Assembly (NCBI RefSeq): GCF_002259415.1
Contig: NZ_NPFY01000008.1
Span: forward strand, 1-64,000
Source of the DNA: Rhodococcus sp. 14-2470-1b
Lineage (GTDB): Bacteria; Actinomycetota; Actinomycetes; Mycobacteriales; Mycobacteriaceae
Direction: 5' to 3'
DNA length: 64,000 nt
Shown here: positions 15,658 to 24,168 of the stretch, piece by piece
Layout of the letters: each line of letters begins with the position of its first letter
How positions within the stretch are numbered: the first letter of the stretch is position 1
The notes under the pieces: generated by a model
The model's input: the letters and a program-made list of their open reading frames with translations, nothing else
The model's database searches: none
Told to the model about the DNA's origin: nothing
Position numbers and translations under genes: made by a program

Positions 15658-15676
15658 CTGCACTTCCGTCCTACCG

Positions 15677-16522
15677 TCAGCCGAGAACGGACGCGACGGG
15701 CGTCGACGCCCGGCCGATCAGCGTCTGGAGGTCGCCCGAGTCCGTGTCGAGCTCGCCCCGTGCGATTCCCGCATCGGCACTCGCGAGCATCTCGGCGACG
15801 AAGCCCGGCAGGCCTGCTCCTTCGAGGACACCCTTGTAGTCGTCCTCCGACACATTCTTGTACTCGACGGGCTTGCCGGACACCTCTGCGAACACAGCGG
15901 CGAGCTCGGCGTAGGTGAGCCGCTCGTCTCCGCCCAGCTCGTAGACCTTGCCGCCCTGATCCTGGGCGAGCAGCACCTCCACGGCGGCGGCGGCGTAGTC
16001 CGCGCGCGACGCCGCGGCAAGTTTGCCCTCGCCCGCCGCGCCCAGCAGCACTCCGGTGTCGGCTGCCTGCTGCACCGCGCCCAGGTAGTTCTCCCAGTAC
16101 CAACCGTTGCGCAGAACGACGGAGGGGACCGAAGACTCGGTCAGGCGGTTCTCGGTCGCGAGGTGTTCGGGTGCGAGGCTCAGGCCGGACGTGTCCGCCT
16201 TCAGCAACGAGGTGTACGCGATGAGCGACACACCCGCGGCCTCGGCTGCGCCGATGACGTTCTCGTGCTGCGCGATGCGTTGGCCGACGTCCGACCCCGA
16301 GACCAGCAGAAGCTTGTCGACGCCGGCGAACGCTACCTGCAGCGCATCGGTGTCGGTGTAATCCGCGACGCGTACCTGCACTCCGCGGTCTGCGAGCGAC
16401 TGCGCCTTGGCTGCATCGCGGACGACGGCGACGATGTCCCCTGCATCCGTTCCACGTTCGATCAGGCCGTCCACGACGAGCGCGCCGAGGTGTCCGGTTG
16501 CGCCGGTAACTGCTGTGGTCAT
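15677..16522 (-). CDS. QorB-like NAD(P)H:quinone oxidoreductase
   Basis: NmrA/atypical SDR protein of 281 residues. It opens MTTAVTGATGHLGALVVDGL, with the TGATGxLG cofactor motif, and then has AAGVSLIAYTSLLKAD and VLRNGWYWENYLGAV, typical of the YtfG/QorB quinone reductases. GAAGGAA lies just ahead of the ATG at 16522. It is divergent from an HxlR-type regulator, the same arrangement as ytfG-ytfH in Escherichia coli and qor2-qorR in corynebacteria. Role: two-electron reduction of quinones in the cytosol, induced by quinone or oxidant stress. Confidence 0.85.
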   Translation of the reverse strand: MTTAVTGATGHLGALVVDGLIERGTDAGDIVAVVRDAAKAQSLADRGVQVRVADYTDTDALQVAFAGVDKLLLVSGSDVGQRIAQHENVIGAAEAAGVSLIAYTSLLKADTSGLSLAPEHLATENRLTESSVPSVVLRNGWYWENYLGAVQQAADTGVLLGAAGEGKLAAASRADYAAAAVEVLLAQDQGGKVYELGGDERLTYAELAAVFAEVSGKPVEYKNVSEDDYKGVLEGAGLPGFVAEMLASADAGIARGELDTDSGDLQTLIGRASTPVASVLG

Positions 16523-16560
16523 GATTCGTTCCTTCGGTTGTCGGTGTTCGTCGACCACTA

Positions 16561-16597
16561 TGCACTTACTTTTTCGACAGTGCAACCTTTTGGTGCA
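16561..16597. promoter_or_regulatory. Candidate HxlR/QorR operator
   Basis: Two overlapping inverted repeats share a half-site: TGCACT (16561-16566) with AGTGCA (16579-16584), and TGCAACC with GGTGCA (16581-16597). They lie between the divergent qorB and HxlR genes and probably cover both promoters. Confidence 0.45.
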
Positions 16598-16632
16598 GCG
16601 CTATACGATATGCATGCGCTACCCTGGACTGC

Positions 16633-17007
16633 ATGAGCGAACAGGACCCGACACTCGAGGCCGATGTCTTCGCGCGGGGCTGCCACTCACGTGAAGCACT
16701 GCAGAACGTCACCAGCCGCTGGGGCATCCTCGCGCTCGCCGCTCTGTCCGAAGGCGACTACAGGTTCAACGCTCTACGGCGACGGGTCGACGGCGTCAGC
16801 GAGCGCATGCTGTCCCAGACACTGCAGACCCTCGAACGCGACGGATTCGTTCTGCGGACGGTCCTCGAATCGATACCACCAAAGGTCGAGTACAGCCTCA
16901 CCCCGCTCGGTCGCTCGGTCGCAGATCGACTGGTCGGCCTGATCGAGTTGGTCGAATCGAATCTCCCCGCCGTTCTCGACGCTCGCACCCAGCACGACGC
17001 TCGCTGA
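16633..17007 (+). CDS. HxlR-family regulator (QorR-like)
   Basis: Regulator of 124 residues with the HxlR winged helix: SREALQNVTSRWGILAL, then YRFNALRRRVDGVSERMLSQ and the wing SIPPKVEYSLTPLG. Cys17, in the segment RGCHS, occupies the position of the single redox-sensing Cys in QorR/YodB-type members, so thiol control of quinone defence is likely. It diverges from qorB. The 36 bases after its stop lead into the ceramidase gene with no clear terminator. Confidence 0.88.
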   Translation: MSEQDPTLEADVFARGCHSREALQNVTSRWGILALAALSEGDYRFNALRRRVDGVSERMLSQTLQTLERDGFVLRTVLESIPPKVEYSLTPLGRSVADRLVGLIELVESNLPAVLDARTQHDAR

Positions 17008-17043
17008 GCGATTTGCGCGCCTGAAAGAAGCAGCGGCTATAGC

Positions 17044-19083
17044 GTGTCACCGGTGACCTCGCATCCGTCAAGAAGAACATTCCTTGCTGCAGCCGGCGTG
17101 GCAACTCTGGCGACTGCAACGCGCGAATCGACTTCCGCATGGGCGTCACCCGCCGGACTGCATGTCGGTCGCGGAATCGGCGACATGACGGGTGAGCCCT
17201 TCGGCGCAGGCTTGAACGGCTATGCAGTACTGGAACAATCGAGCGCAGGCCTTCATCTACGGCAGCGCGCACGGGCATTCGTCTTCGTCGATCCGGCGTC
17301 GGACACACGTTTGGTGCACGTGACATGCGAGGTCGGGTTGATGTTCGAGAGCATCCTCGAAGCGGTGCTCACTCGGCTCGACGCGGTGTACGGACACCTC
17401 TACCACCGCGGAAACGTCCTGTTGTCGGCCACCCACACCCACGCTGCACCCGGCGGTACCGACGGGCACCTCCTCGTGGACATCACGACACTCGGATTCC
17501 GTCCGATCACGTTCGAGGCCAACGTCTCCGGCATCGTCGACGCGATCTCGCGGGCTCACGCCGACATTCAGCCGTCCGATGTCGCCGTCACCGCATCCTC
17601 CCTGACCGATGCCGGGGTGAACCGTTCGCCGCAGGCGTTCGACCGGAACCCCGACGCCGCCGAACTGCCGGGGCGGATCGATCCTCGCTCGGTGACGCTA
17701 CAGGTGTCCAGACGCGGTGAGCTCGCAGGCGTCGTCAATTGGTTTGCCACGCACGGTACGTCGATGAAAGCGACCAACCTGCTGGTGAGCACCGACAACA
17801 AAGGCTACGCAGCGTGGCACTGGGAGCGTGAGGTCGCGGGTGTCGATTACCGCGATCCGTCGTTCGTCGCGGCGTTCTGCCAGAGCACACCGGGAGATGT
17901 GACACCGAACCTCGACAAGCAGCCGGGCACCGGTCCGACCGGCGACGAATTCGAGAACACCCGCATCATCGGTGCACGCCAATTCGACTCGGCACGTGCG
18001 CAGATCGGCGGAGCAGGCACAGCGCTTCGGTCCGGCATCGACATGCGCGGAATGTACGTCGACTTCACCTCCGTCACAGTGCGACCGGAGTTCACCGGCG
18101 ACGGCCGCACCCACACCACCAGCCCTGCGGCCCTCGGGGCCGCATTCGCCGCGTCGAGTCAGGAGGACGGTGGCGGCCTGCCGGAGCTAGGCCTGCAGGA
18201 GGGGGAGCGCGGCGGCAATCCTGCACTGGCAGCGCTCGGTTCGGTTGTCATGCCTCAGTGGTTGCGCGACGCACACGCACCCAAGGACGTGATCCTCCCC
18301 GTCGGGCTGATCCCCGGTGTCGTACAGCAGGTCCTGCCGTTCCACCTCGCGCGAATAGGCGCATTCCACCTCTTCTCCTGCCCGTTCGAACCGACGGTGA
18401 TGGCGGGTTCGCGCCTGCGGACTGCACTCGCGGACACCTTGGGAGTCGACCGCGAACTCGTCGTCGTTCAGGGCTACACGAACGGATACGGCCACTACGT
18501 CACCACTCCGGAGGAGTACGACCAGCAGGACTACGAGGGCGGCGCCACCGCATTCGGGCGCTGGCAACTGCCCGCTACGATTCAGATCGCGACCGAGCTC
18601 GCCATCGCTCTCCGCGACGGAACAGCCGTACCGAGCGGAGAACCCCAGCGAGATCTCACGGGGTCGATTCCCAACTCCCCCGGCGGACTACCCTTCGTCG
18701 ACATAGCCGCCCCCCGAACCACATTCGGTGACGTCCTGACCCAACCGGCCGCGGCATACGGCGTCGGGCAGCGGGTGTCGGTTCGTTTTTCCGGCTCGAA
18801 CCCGAACTCCGACCTACGCCGCGACGACACCTATCTCGCGATCGAACGAGACCGAGCAGGTACGTGGACGCGCGAATACGACGACGGCGATTGGTACACG
18901 AAGATCTTCTTCGACGCCGCCGGGCCGATCACCACGACGACCGTCGAGTGGGACATACCGACGGATCAGCCCGCAGGCACGTATCGGGTGGTGCTCTACG
19001 GAAGCTCGCGGGATCTCGCCGGACATCTGACACCGTTCACCGGAATCTCGTCGTCGTTCGAAGTCGGTCGAAGTTGGAAGTGA
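17044..19083 (+). CDS. Neutral ceramidase, Tat-exported
   Basis: Neutral/alkaline ceramidase of 679 residues, hydrolysing the N-acyl bond of ceramides. The N-terminus has a twin-arginine signal (SRRTFLAAAGVATLATA). Zinc-site motifs are present: SATHTHAAPGG, ATHGTSM, CPFEPTVMAGSRLR and GYTNGYGHYVTTPEEY. The family hexapeptide GDVSPN reads GDVTPN here, so the conserved Ser is Thr. The zinc-based mechanism could tolerate this. The C-terminal 130 residues form the family's immunoglobulin-like domain. The start is GTG 17044, with an in-frame GTG at 17053 as alternative. The gene stands alone. Rhodococci are not known for making ceramide, so host- or environment-derived sphingolipid use is an inference. 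Confidence 0.9.
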   Translation: MSPVTSHPSRRTFLAAAGVATLATATRESTSAWASPAGLHVGRGIGDMTGEPFGAGLNGYAVLEQSSAGLHLRQRARAFVFVDPASDTRLVHVTCEVGLMFESILEAVLTRLDAVYGHLYHRGNVLLSATHTHAAPGGTDGHLLVDITTLGFRPITFEANVSGIVDAISRAHADIQPSDVAVTASSLTDAGVNRSPQAFDRNPDAAELPGRIDPRSVTLQVSRRGELAGVVNWFATHGTSMKATNLLVSTDNKGYAAWHWEREVAGVDYRDPSFVAAFCQSTPGDVTPNLDKQPGTGPTGDEFENTRIIGARQFDSARAQIGGAGTALRSGIDMRGMYVDFTSVTVRPEFTGDGRTHTTSPAALGAAFAASSQEDGGGLPELGLQEGERGGNPALAALGSVVMPQWLRDAHAPKDVILPVGLIPGVVQQVLPFHLARIGAFHLFSCPFEPTVMAGSRLRTALADTLGVDRELVVVQGYTNGYGHYVTTPEEYDQQDYEGGATAFGRWQLPATIQIATELAIALRDGTAVPSGEPQRDLTGSIPNSPGGLPFVDIAAPRTTFGDVLTQPAAAYGVGQRVSVRFSGSNPNSDLRRDDTYLAIERDRAGTWTREYDDGDWYTKIFFDAAGPITTTTVEWDIPTDQPAGTYRVVLYGSSRDLAGHLTPFTGISSSFEVGRSWK

Positions 19084-19145
19084 GACATGTCACGTCAGCC
19101 CCGCCGAGTTGTGTCCGAGTGAAGTCACTCTCTAGTTTCTAAGCC

Positions 19146-20081
19146 ATGCCTAATGTTGTCTACAAAAGCGCGTTCGCGGCATCCCTCGTATGCGTCGCGG
19201 TCCTGACCGGGTGCAGTTCCCCACAGGAAGACGAGACGTCGTCCGCCGACACTCGGACCGTGACCCACCTGTACGGCACCACGGACATTCCGGTGGACCC
19301 GCAGCGTGTCGTCGTGCTCGACGCCGGGAACGTGCTCGAGTCGGTCCTCGCTCTCGGAGTCGAACCCGTCGCGACGGTCGTTCCGAAGACGACCGGCACC
19401 TGGCCGGACTTCATTGCCGAGAAGCTTCCCGAGAACGCCGCGTCGGTGGGCGATTCCGAGGCCAACGTGGACGTGGAGAAGGTCATCGGCGCGAACCCCG
19501 ACCTGATCATCGTCACCAGTGAGGACGAGTCCCAACGTGAGTTCTACGACAATGTCTCCGGCATCGCTCCCACCGTCGCCGTCGGAGATGTCGCGAAAGA
19601 GTGGAAGAACACTCTCCGTCTGCTCGGCGATCACCTCGGCAAACAGGACGAGGCCGCCACGCTGCTGTCGGACTACGAGGCCCGCGTCGACGCGGTGCGG
19701 CAGGAACTCGGTCCCGACCCGGGGACGGCGAGCTTCATCCGCGTGCGTGCGGACAAGTTGAACTACATGGGGTACGAGGGTTCGTTCATCTGGACCACAC
19801 CGAAAGCAGTCGGTCTCCGGTCGCCCGAGTACCAGGACGTCGGCACGGCGGAGGATTCGTTCTTCGAGGTCAGCCTCGAACAGACCAATCTGCTCGACGC
19901 GGACCGCATCTTCGTCGTCACCGACGGCGCTGCGGCCGAGCCCGGCCAGTTCCTCGACACCGTCACGTCCAACCCGCTGTTCGGGCTCCTGCAGGGACGG
20001 ATCGAGTACCTGCCGTCCAACGCCTACCTGTTCGGCAGCATCATGAAGGCGAACAAGATGCTCGACGTCCTCGAGTCCTAG
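19146..20081 (+). CDS. Iron-siderophore-type ABC transporter binding lipoprotein
   Basis: Binding protein of 311 residues (FepB/FhuD-like, Fe/B12 periplasmic binding fold). The lipobox VLTGCSS places the lipid Cys at 23. The mature part has RVVVLDAGNVLESVLALGVEPVA and later ANPDLIIVTSED, typical of the first lobe, joined by a long helix to the second lobe. No permease or ATPase gene is adjacent, so it must work with components encoded elsewhere. Upstream sequence contains only a partial match to an IdeR site, so iron control is unproven. It ends just before a hairpin shared with the opposing tetR gene. Confidence 0.85.
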   Translation: MPNVVYKSAFAASLVCVAVLTGCSSPQEDETSSADTRTVTHLYGTTDIPVDPQRVVVLDAGNVLESVLALGVEPVATVVPKTTGTWPDFIAEKLPENAASVGDSEANVDVEKVIGANPDLIIVTSEDESQREFYDNVSGIAPTVAVGDVAKEWKNTLRLLGDHLGKQDEAATLLSDYEARVDAVRQELGPDPGTASFIRVRADKLNYMGYEGSFIWTTPKAVGLRSPEYQDVGTAEDSFFEVSLEQTNLLDADRIFVVTDGAAAEPGQFLDTVTSNPLFGLLQGRIEYLPSNAYLFGSIMKANKMLDVLES

Positions 20082-20086
20082 GGCGT

Positions 20087-20111
20087 CTCGAGTCGTGATT
20101 CACGGCTCGAG
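20087..20111. terminator. Bidirectional hairpin between convergent genes
   Basis: CTCGAGTCGTG and CACGGCTCGAG form an 11-base stem with one wobble pair around ATT. It lies between the stop of the binding-protein gene and the stop of tetR (which lies in the loop and right arm). Confidence 0.6.
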
Positions 20112-20675
20112 CAGGGATCCGACTATCCGTGCGGTCAGGGCGACGACGTCGTCCTGATCCGCGGTCGCCAGTTCGTCCAGCGTGCCGGCAACCCGGCCGA
20201 GCGCGATACCGGAGAGCGCCGCGACCGCCAGCTGTGCCCGTAACCGCGGATTGCCGACACCTGCTGCGCGCAGCCGGTTCTCGAGTCCCACCGTCAGGCG
20301 TTTGTCCACCCGCTCCGCGGCGGTTGCCTGCACGTCCGGGTCGTCGTGCTTGCCTACGACGGCATGTAGAACCGGTCCCGGTCCGAGGCGAGCGACCCTC
20401 CTGATCGTGTCCTCGATGCGCGATGGATCGGCGATGTCGGCGAGGTCCGGGCCTGTGTCGTCGGTGGGTAGCGTCGCGAGGTACAGCGCCGCCTTGTTGC
20501 CGAAGTATCGTGCGACGAGGGCCGGGTCGGCGCCGGCGCGGTCGCCGATATCGCGCAGGGTCGTCTTCTGAAATCCTCGCTGCCCGAACAACTCGGCCGC
20601 GGCTGCCAGCAGATCCGCCCTGGTGCGTGCCGAATTCCTGTTCCGCCCCTCAGATCCCACTACGCACCTCGACAT
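20100..20675 (-). CDS. TetR-family regulator
   Basis: Regulator of about 191 residues. The N-terminal helix-turn-helix is TRADLLAAAAELFGQRGFQ then TTLRDIGDRAGADPALVARYFGNK. The C-terminal domain (VLHAVVGKHDDPDVQATAAERV) resembles other actinobacterial efflux regulators. Start is ATG 20675 or GTG 20660; the latter has a GAGG 6 bases ahead. Both lie inside the 3' end of the preceding MFS gene, so the two are translationally coupled and the protein probably represses the transporter operon. Confidence 0.85.
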   Translation of the reverse strand: MSRCVVGSEGRNRNSARTRADLLAAAAELFGQRGFQKTTLRDIGDRAGADPALVARYFGNKAALYLATLPTDDTGPDLADIADPSRIEDTIRRVARLGPGPVLHAVVGKHDDPDVQATAAERVDKRLTVGLENRLRAAGVGNPRLRAQLAVAALSGIALGRVAGTLDELATADQDDVVALTARIVGSLLEP

Positions 20676-22125
20676 CGCCGCGCACCTCTGAATCGCCGCG
20701 CACCTCCGTCGCTCGGGGCGTGCGCCGACGGGCGTAGGACAGCACGGTTGCGAGCAGAGCGGTGACGATCCACAGGATCGCTCCGACGACGATGATCGCC
20801 GTGTACCCGTCGGCCGTCGGATACAGAGTGTCCGGCACCGTGTACGCGGCCAGAACCGTTGCACTGACGGCACTTCCGATGGCACCGCCCACCGTGCGTG
20901 TGACCTGGTTGACGCCGAGTGCGCTGCCGGTCTCGTGCTGCGGGACCGCACTGACGATGAGTGCAGGCATGGCGGCGAACGTGAAGCCGACACCCAGTCC
21001 GGCGATGCCCATCACCGCGAACACGACCCACAGTTCCGAGCGACCGACGAGGAAGACGACGAGCGCGGCGACGAATGCCAGTGCACCGATGGGCATGATC
21101 AGGTTCTTCGGCAGGACCCTGCTCGCCGCAGGCAGCAGACGGTTGGCCGCGACGCTGGCCAGCGAGAACGGCACCAGCACGAGTCCGGCGACCATGGCCG
21201 ACCGACCGAGGCCGTACCCGGTGTCGGTGGGGGTCTGCACCAGTCGGATGACCGTCGAGGACAGCACGAACATGCCGATGCCTGCCAGCAGTCCGGTGAC
21301 GTCGGCGGTGAGCACCGACCGAGTGCGCAGCAGTCGAAGCTGGACGATGGGGTGCGGCGTGCGTAGTTCGTGGCGAGCCCACAGCGCGAGGGTGACGGCG
21401 GCGGCGAGGAACGAACCGATCAGCATCGGTGATCCCCAGCCCCATTGCCCACCGAGGCTGATCGCGAGGAGCAGGAACGTCAGGCCGGCGCCGAGCACGA
21501 GAGCACCGGTGACGTCGAGCCGGTGCCGTGTCAGGTGCGCGCTGCTCGGCACGACGACGACGGCCGACACCAGAACCAGCGCCGACGCCAGCGCGGCCAC
21601 GACGAAGCACGCGTGAAATCCCCAGACGTGGGCGATGACTCCGGTCAACGGATATCCGAGTCCGATACCGGCGACCGCGGTGACGGACAGTGCCGCGACA
21701 CACGATCGGGCTTGGGGCGGGTTCAGGTGGTCGCGAGCGATGGCCATGGCCAGAGGCATGAGGCCGAGGCCGATTCCCTGCAGACCACGCCCGATGATCA
21801 GCATGGCGAAGTTACCGGGAATTGCCGCGAAGATGCATCCCAGCAGGACCACGGCCAGGGCACCGATCAGGACTTCTCGACGCCTCGGCCCGTCGCCCAA
21901 CCGTCCGAGTACGGGAACCGTGACGGCGCCGGTGAGCATCGTGATGGTCAGTGACCACTGGGCGCCGGTGAACGACACACCGTACGTCTCGGCCACCGTG
22001 GGGATGAGCGGTGCACCGACGCTGCTGACCACAGCCACGATGGTGCAGATCGCGATCAGGACAGGTACGAGTAGTCGACTGCGCGTGTCTGCCCGCGCGG
22101 CGTGCATGTCACCGGTCGATGTCAT
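20650..22125 (-). CDS. MFS drug exporter, DHA2-like
   Basis: About 491 residues with roughly 14 membrane helices. Motif A-like loop GRLGDGPRRREVLIGAL follows helix 2, and GRGLQGIGLGLMPLAMAIA marks motif C-type packing of the DHA2 drug:H+ antiporters. I place the start at ATG 22125 (MTSTGDMHAARA); ATG 22107 and an upstream TTG are alternatives. The C-terminal tail has a small repeat (TEVRGDSEVRGDVEVRSG). It overlaps the downstream tetR by 26 bases. Substrate unknown. Confidence 0.87.
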   Translation of the reverse strand: MTSTGDMHAARADTRSRLLVPVLIAICTIVAVVSSVGAPLIPTVAETYGVSFTGAQWSLTITMLTGAVTVPVLGRLGDGPRRREVLIGALAVVLLGCIFAAIPGNFAMLIIGRGLQGIGLGLMPLAMAIARDHLNPPQARSCVAALSVTAVAGIGLGYPLTGVIAHVWGFHACFVVAALASALVLVSAVVVVPSSAHLTRHRLDVTGALVLGAGLTFLLLAISLGGQWGWGSPMLIGSFLAAAVTLALWARHELRTPHPIVQLRLLRTRSVLTADVTGLLAGIGMFVLSSTVIRLVQTPTDTGYGLGRSAMVAGLVLVPFSLASVAANRLLPAASRVLPKNLIMPIGALAFVAALVVFLVGRSELWVVFAVMGIAGLGVGFTFAAMPALIVSAVPQHETGSALGVNQVTRTVGGAIGSAVSATVLAAYTVPDTLYPTADGYTAIIVVGAILWIVTALLATVLSYARRRTPRATEVRGDSEVRGDVEVRSGI

Positions 22126-22149
22126 CGGCTGATGATAAACGACTTCGCT

Positions 22150-22170
22150 TTCATTACCCAATCAAATGAA
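22150..22170. promoter_or_regulatory. Candidate TetR operator before MFS gene
   Basis: TTCATT (22150-22155) and AATGAA (22165-22170) form an inverted repeat in AT-rich sequence 25 bases ahead of the MFS start. This is a plausible site for the TetR encoded in the same operon. Confidence 0.35.
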
Positions 22171-22177
22171 CTGAGCG

Positions 22178-23287
22178 TCAGCCCACGAGGGCGTCGTCAC
22201 GCTGCTTCTTCCGATCGGACCGCGCCCGGACCGCCAGGAACGCCTTGGCACCGAACGGTGCGGCGAACAGCATGATGACCAACCGAACGACCTGGACCGC
22301 AGCCACGAAGGTCACGTTGGCGCCACTCGCCGCAGACACCGCCAACACCGCCGACAGACCACCGGGCGTCGTCGCGAGGTATCCCTCGAGCAGGCTGATT
22401 CCGGTCAGGTGAGACAGCAGGAGACCCAGCAAGGCGCAGATCACGCCGAGGATCACGATGAGCAGGATCGCCCAGGGCAGCACACGGCCGACCGCTCGCA
22501 CACTCTCCCCGGTGAAGGCGAGGCCTGCCTGCCAACCGATGAGGACGAACGCGATCGGCAGCAGAACCATCGGCGCGGACACCGAGTCGATCCACCCCGA
22601 CAACTCCAGCGCGCCCGACGCCACCAGCGGCCCGAGCGTCGCGGGCGCGGGCAGCCTGATCAGGCGTGCACCGCCGATTCCGACGACGATGCATCCGAGA
22701 ACCACGAGGAGGTCGATGTACAGGGGACCGTCGCCGCCGGAACCCAGCGCGGCACCCGACGAGCCGGCACCGAACACGAGCGTCGCCACCAGCGGCATCG
22801 TGACGATGATCAGACCGACGCGGACGTACTGCACGACGGCGACGATCCGCTCGTCGCCACCGAGCTCTCTGGCGATCGCGACGAGGCCTTGCGCACCTCC
22901 GGCGATCATCGACAGCGCCCCGGTCAGCACGTCGACGTCGCGGTGCGCGCCGAGCAATACCCCGGCTGCCACACTGACGATCAACGTGGCGACGCAGACA
23001 GCCAGCGCCGGAAGCCAGTTGGCCCCGAGCGCAGACAACGTGTCCGTGTCGATCATGAGTCCGATACTGACCGCCAGGATGCCCTGTGCAGCCATACCCG
23101 CGGGCCTCGGCACCTTGCGCGGACCGTATCCCTTCACCGCGAACACGGCGGCGACGACGAGCGAGGCGAACAACGGCGCCGCCGACAGCCCGATCGCGGC
23201 CAGGACCGCCCACACCACCCCAGTGACGAGCACGAGGCCCACCCACAGCCTCACAGCTCGCTGCAGCGTGTACCCAAGTTTTCGCAC
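22178..23287 (-). CDS. AbrB-family (duplicated-domain) membrane protein
   Basis: Membrane protein of 369 residues with about ten helices in two similar halves. It is recognisable as the AbrB/putative ammonia monooxygenase family (not the DNA-binding AbrB) by GYGPRKVPRPAGMAAQGILAV in the first half, TGALSMIAGGAQGLVAIARE after it, and LLEGYLATTPGGLSAVLAVS in the second. The two PGG/AGG-containing loops are the repeated family motif. The biochemical role is unknown. It starts at GTG (MRKLGYTLQR) and diverges from a MarR gene, which probably controls it. Confidence 0.82.
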   Translation of the reverse strand: MRKLGYTLQRAVRLWVGLVLVTGVVWAVLAAIGLSAAPLFASLVVAAVFAVKGYGPRKVPRPAGMAAQGILAVSIGLMIDTDTLSALGANWLPALAVCVATLIVSVAAGVLLGAHRDVDVLTGALSMIAGGAQGLVAIARELGGDERIVAVVQYVRVGLIIVTMPLVATLVFGAGSSGAALGSGGDGPLYIDLLVVLGCIVVGIGGARLIRLPAPATLGPLVASGALELSGWIDSVSAPMVLLPIAFVLIGWQAGLAFTGESVRAVGRVLPWAILLIVILGVICALLGLLLSHLTGISLLEGYLATTPGGLSAVLAVSAASGANVTFVAAVQVVRLVIMLFAAPFGAKAFLAVRARSDRKKQRDDALVG

Positions 23288-23380
23288 ACGCTAAGCCTAC
23301 TCTTATCATTGGGACGCACATAATCGATTCAAAGGCTGTTAAAGGTACGCACACCCTTACCAAGAACGGGGTCGGAACGC

Positions 23381-23869
23381 ATGAGCATCGACAGCACCGC
23401 CATTACGCCTGCCGGCGCGGGGGTGAGTCCGCCGCACGCGACCGAGTTGCGCGAGGCGATGCTCGCCCTGACACGCAGGCTCCGACGCCAACGCCCCCGG
23501 CACTACCTCACGCCGAGCCAGATGCAGGTGCTCGGCGACGTGGAACGCAGCGGCGGGTCCAGCGCACCCGTCGACCTCGCCGCGATGCAAGGCGTGCGGA
23601 TCCAATCGCTCACCAGCAACCTGAACGCACTGGAGGCCGAAGGGTTCATCACCCGCAGCCCCGATCCCGGCGACCGTCGACGCCTGCTGATTCGTATCAC
23701 CGACTCCGGCACCGAACTCGTCGCGGCGGACCGCGAACAGCGCGACAGTTGGCTCGCCGAGGCGATGAGCGAGGAACTGACCCAACTGGAACGCGACGTC
23801 CTGCACCTCGCCGCCCCGATCCTGTGGAAACTGGCCAGAAGTCCCGAGCCCCTCGTCCAACAGGCCTGA
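23381..23869 (+). CDS. MarR-family regulator
   Basis: Regulator of 162 residues. The DNA-binding helices lie in VDLAAMQGVRIQSLTSNLNAL and the wing in RSPDPGDRRRLLIRI, the canonical D-x-R-D/R region of MarR. It diverges from the AbrB-like membrane protein gene across 93 bases. That gap is AT-richer than average but shows no convincing palindrome. Autoregulation and control of the neighbour are inferred from layout only. Confidence 0.87.
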   Translation: MSIDSTAITPAGAGVSPPHATELREAMLALTRRLRRQRPRHYLTPSQMQVLGDVERSGGSSAPVDLAAMQGVRIQSLTSNLNALEAEGFITRSPDPGDRRRLLIRITDSGTELVAADREQRDSWLAEAMSEELTQLERDVLHLAAPILWKLARSPEPLVQQA

Positions 23870-23968
23870 CGCACGTTGACCACGGGCCCGGCGTGGGGAA
23901 ACATGAACGTCGATGCCCGCCACCGTGCGCCGCGTGCGGCGCAGCGAAGAACAAGGAGTTCGCCCCTC

Positions 23969-24061
23969 ATGTCCTACCTGCTGTACGACGCCCTGCTCCC
24001 CCAGCTCGGACACGATATCGCCACCTACTGGGCCACCCTCCTGGTGATCAACCCCGCCTGA
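23969..24061 (+). CDS. Possible 30-residue peptide
   Basis: Short reading frame starting MSYLLYDALLPQLG and ending LLVINPA, 99 bases after marR. An AAGGAG at 23953-23958 lies 10 bases ahead of the ATG, the best feature in its favour. The peptide is mildly hydrophobic and may lie on a membrane. An upstream in-frame ATG (23903) would add a basic, Arg-rich leader. I do not recognise it. It could be a real small protein or a remnant. Confidence 0.35.
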   Translation: MSYLLYDALLPQLGHDIATYWATLLVINPA

Positions 24062-24084
24062 TCGCTCCCGCCTGATCGCTCCCG
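24057..24084. repeat. 14-bp tandem duplication
   Basis: CCTGATCGCTCCCG occurs twice in direct tandem, starting inside the last codons and stop of the short reading frame. The duplication repeats the TGA stop. Confidence 0.7.
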
Positions 24085-24119
24085 CCTTCTGATCACTGCG
24101 GTGGCACTACACACGACAA

Positions 24120-24147
24120 GGGCCGCACCGATAAATCGGTGCGGCCC
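24120..24147. terminator. Strong hairpin, bidirectional terminator
   Basis: GGGCCGCACCGAT and ATCGGTGCGGCCC pair perfectly over 13 bases around a 2-base centre. The hairpin lies 21 bases beyond the stop of the minus-strand CNNM gene and also faces the short plus-strand frame. No T-run is present. Confidence 0.75.
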
Positions 24148-24168
24148 CTGCTTCTCGAACCCCTGCGG

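Noticed and set aside
19121..19156. Possible IdeR iron box overlapping the binding-lipoprotein start
   Set aside because: Only about 10 of 19 positions agree with the consensus, and only one half-site (CCTAA) is convincing.
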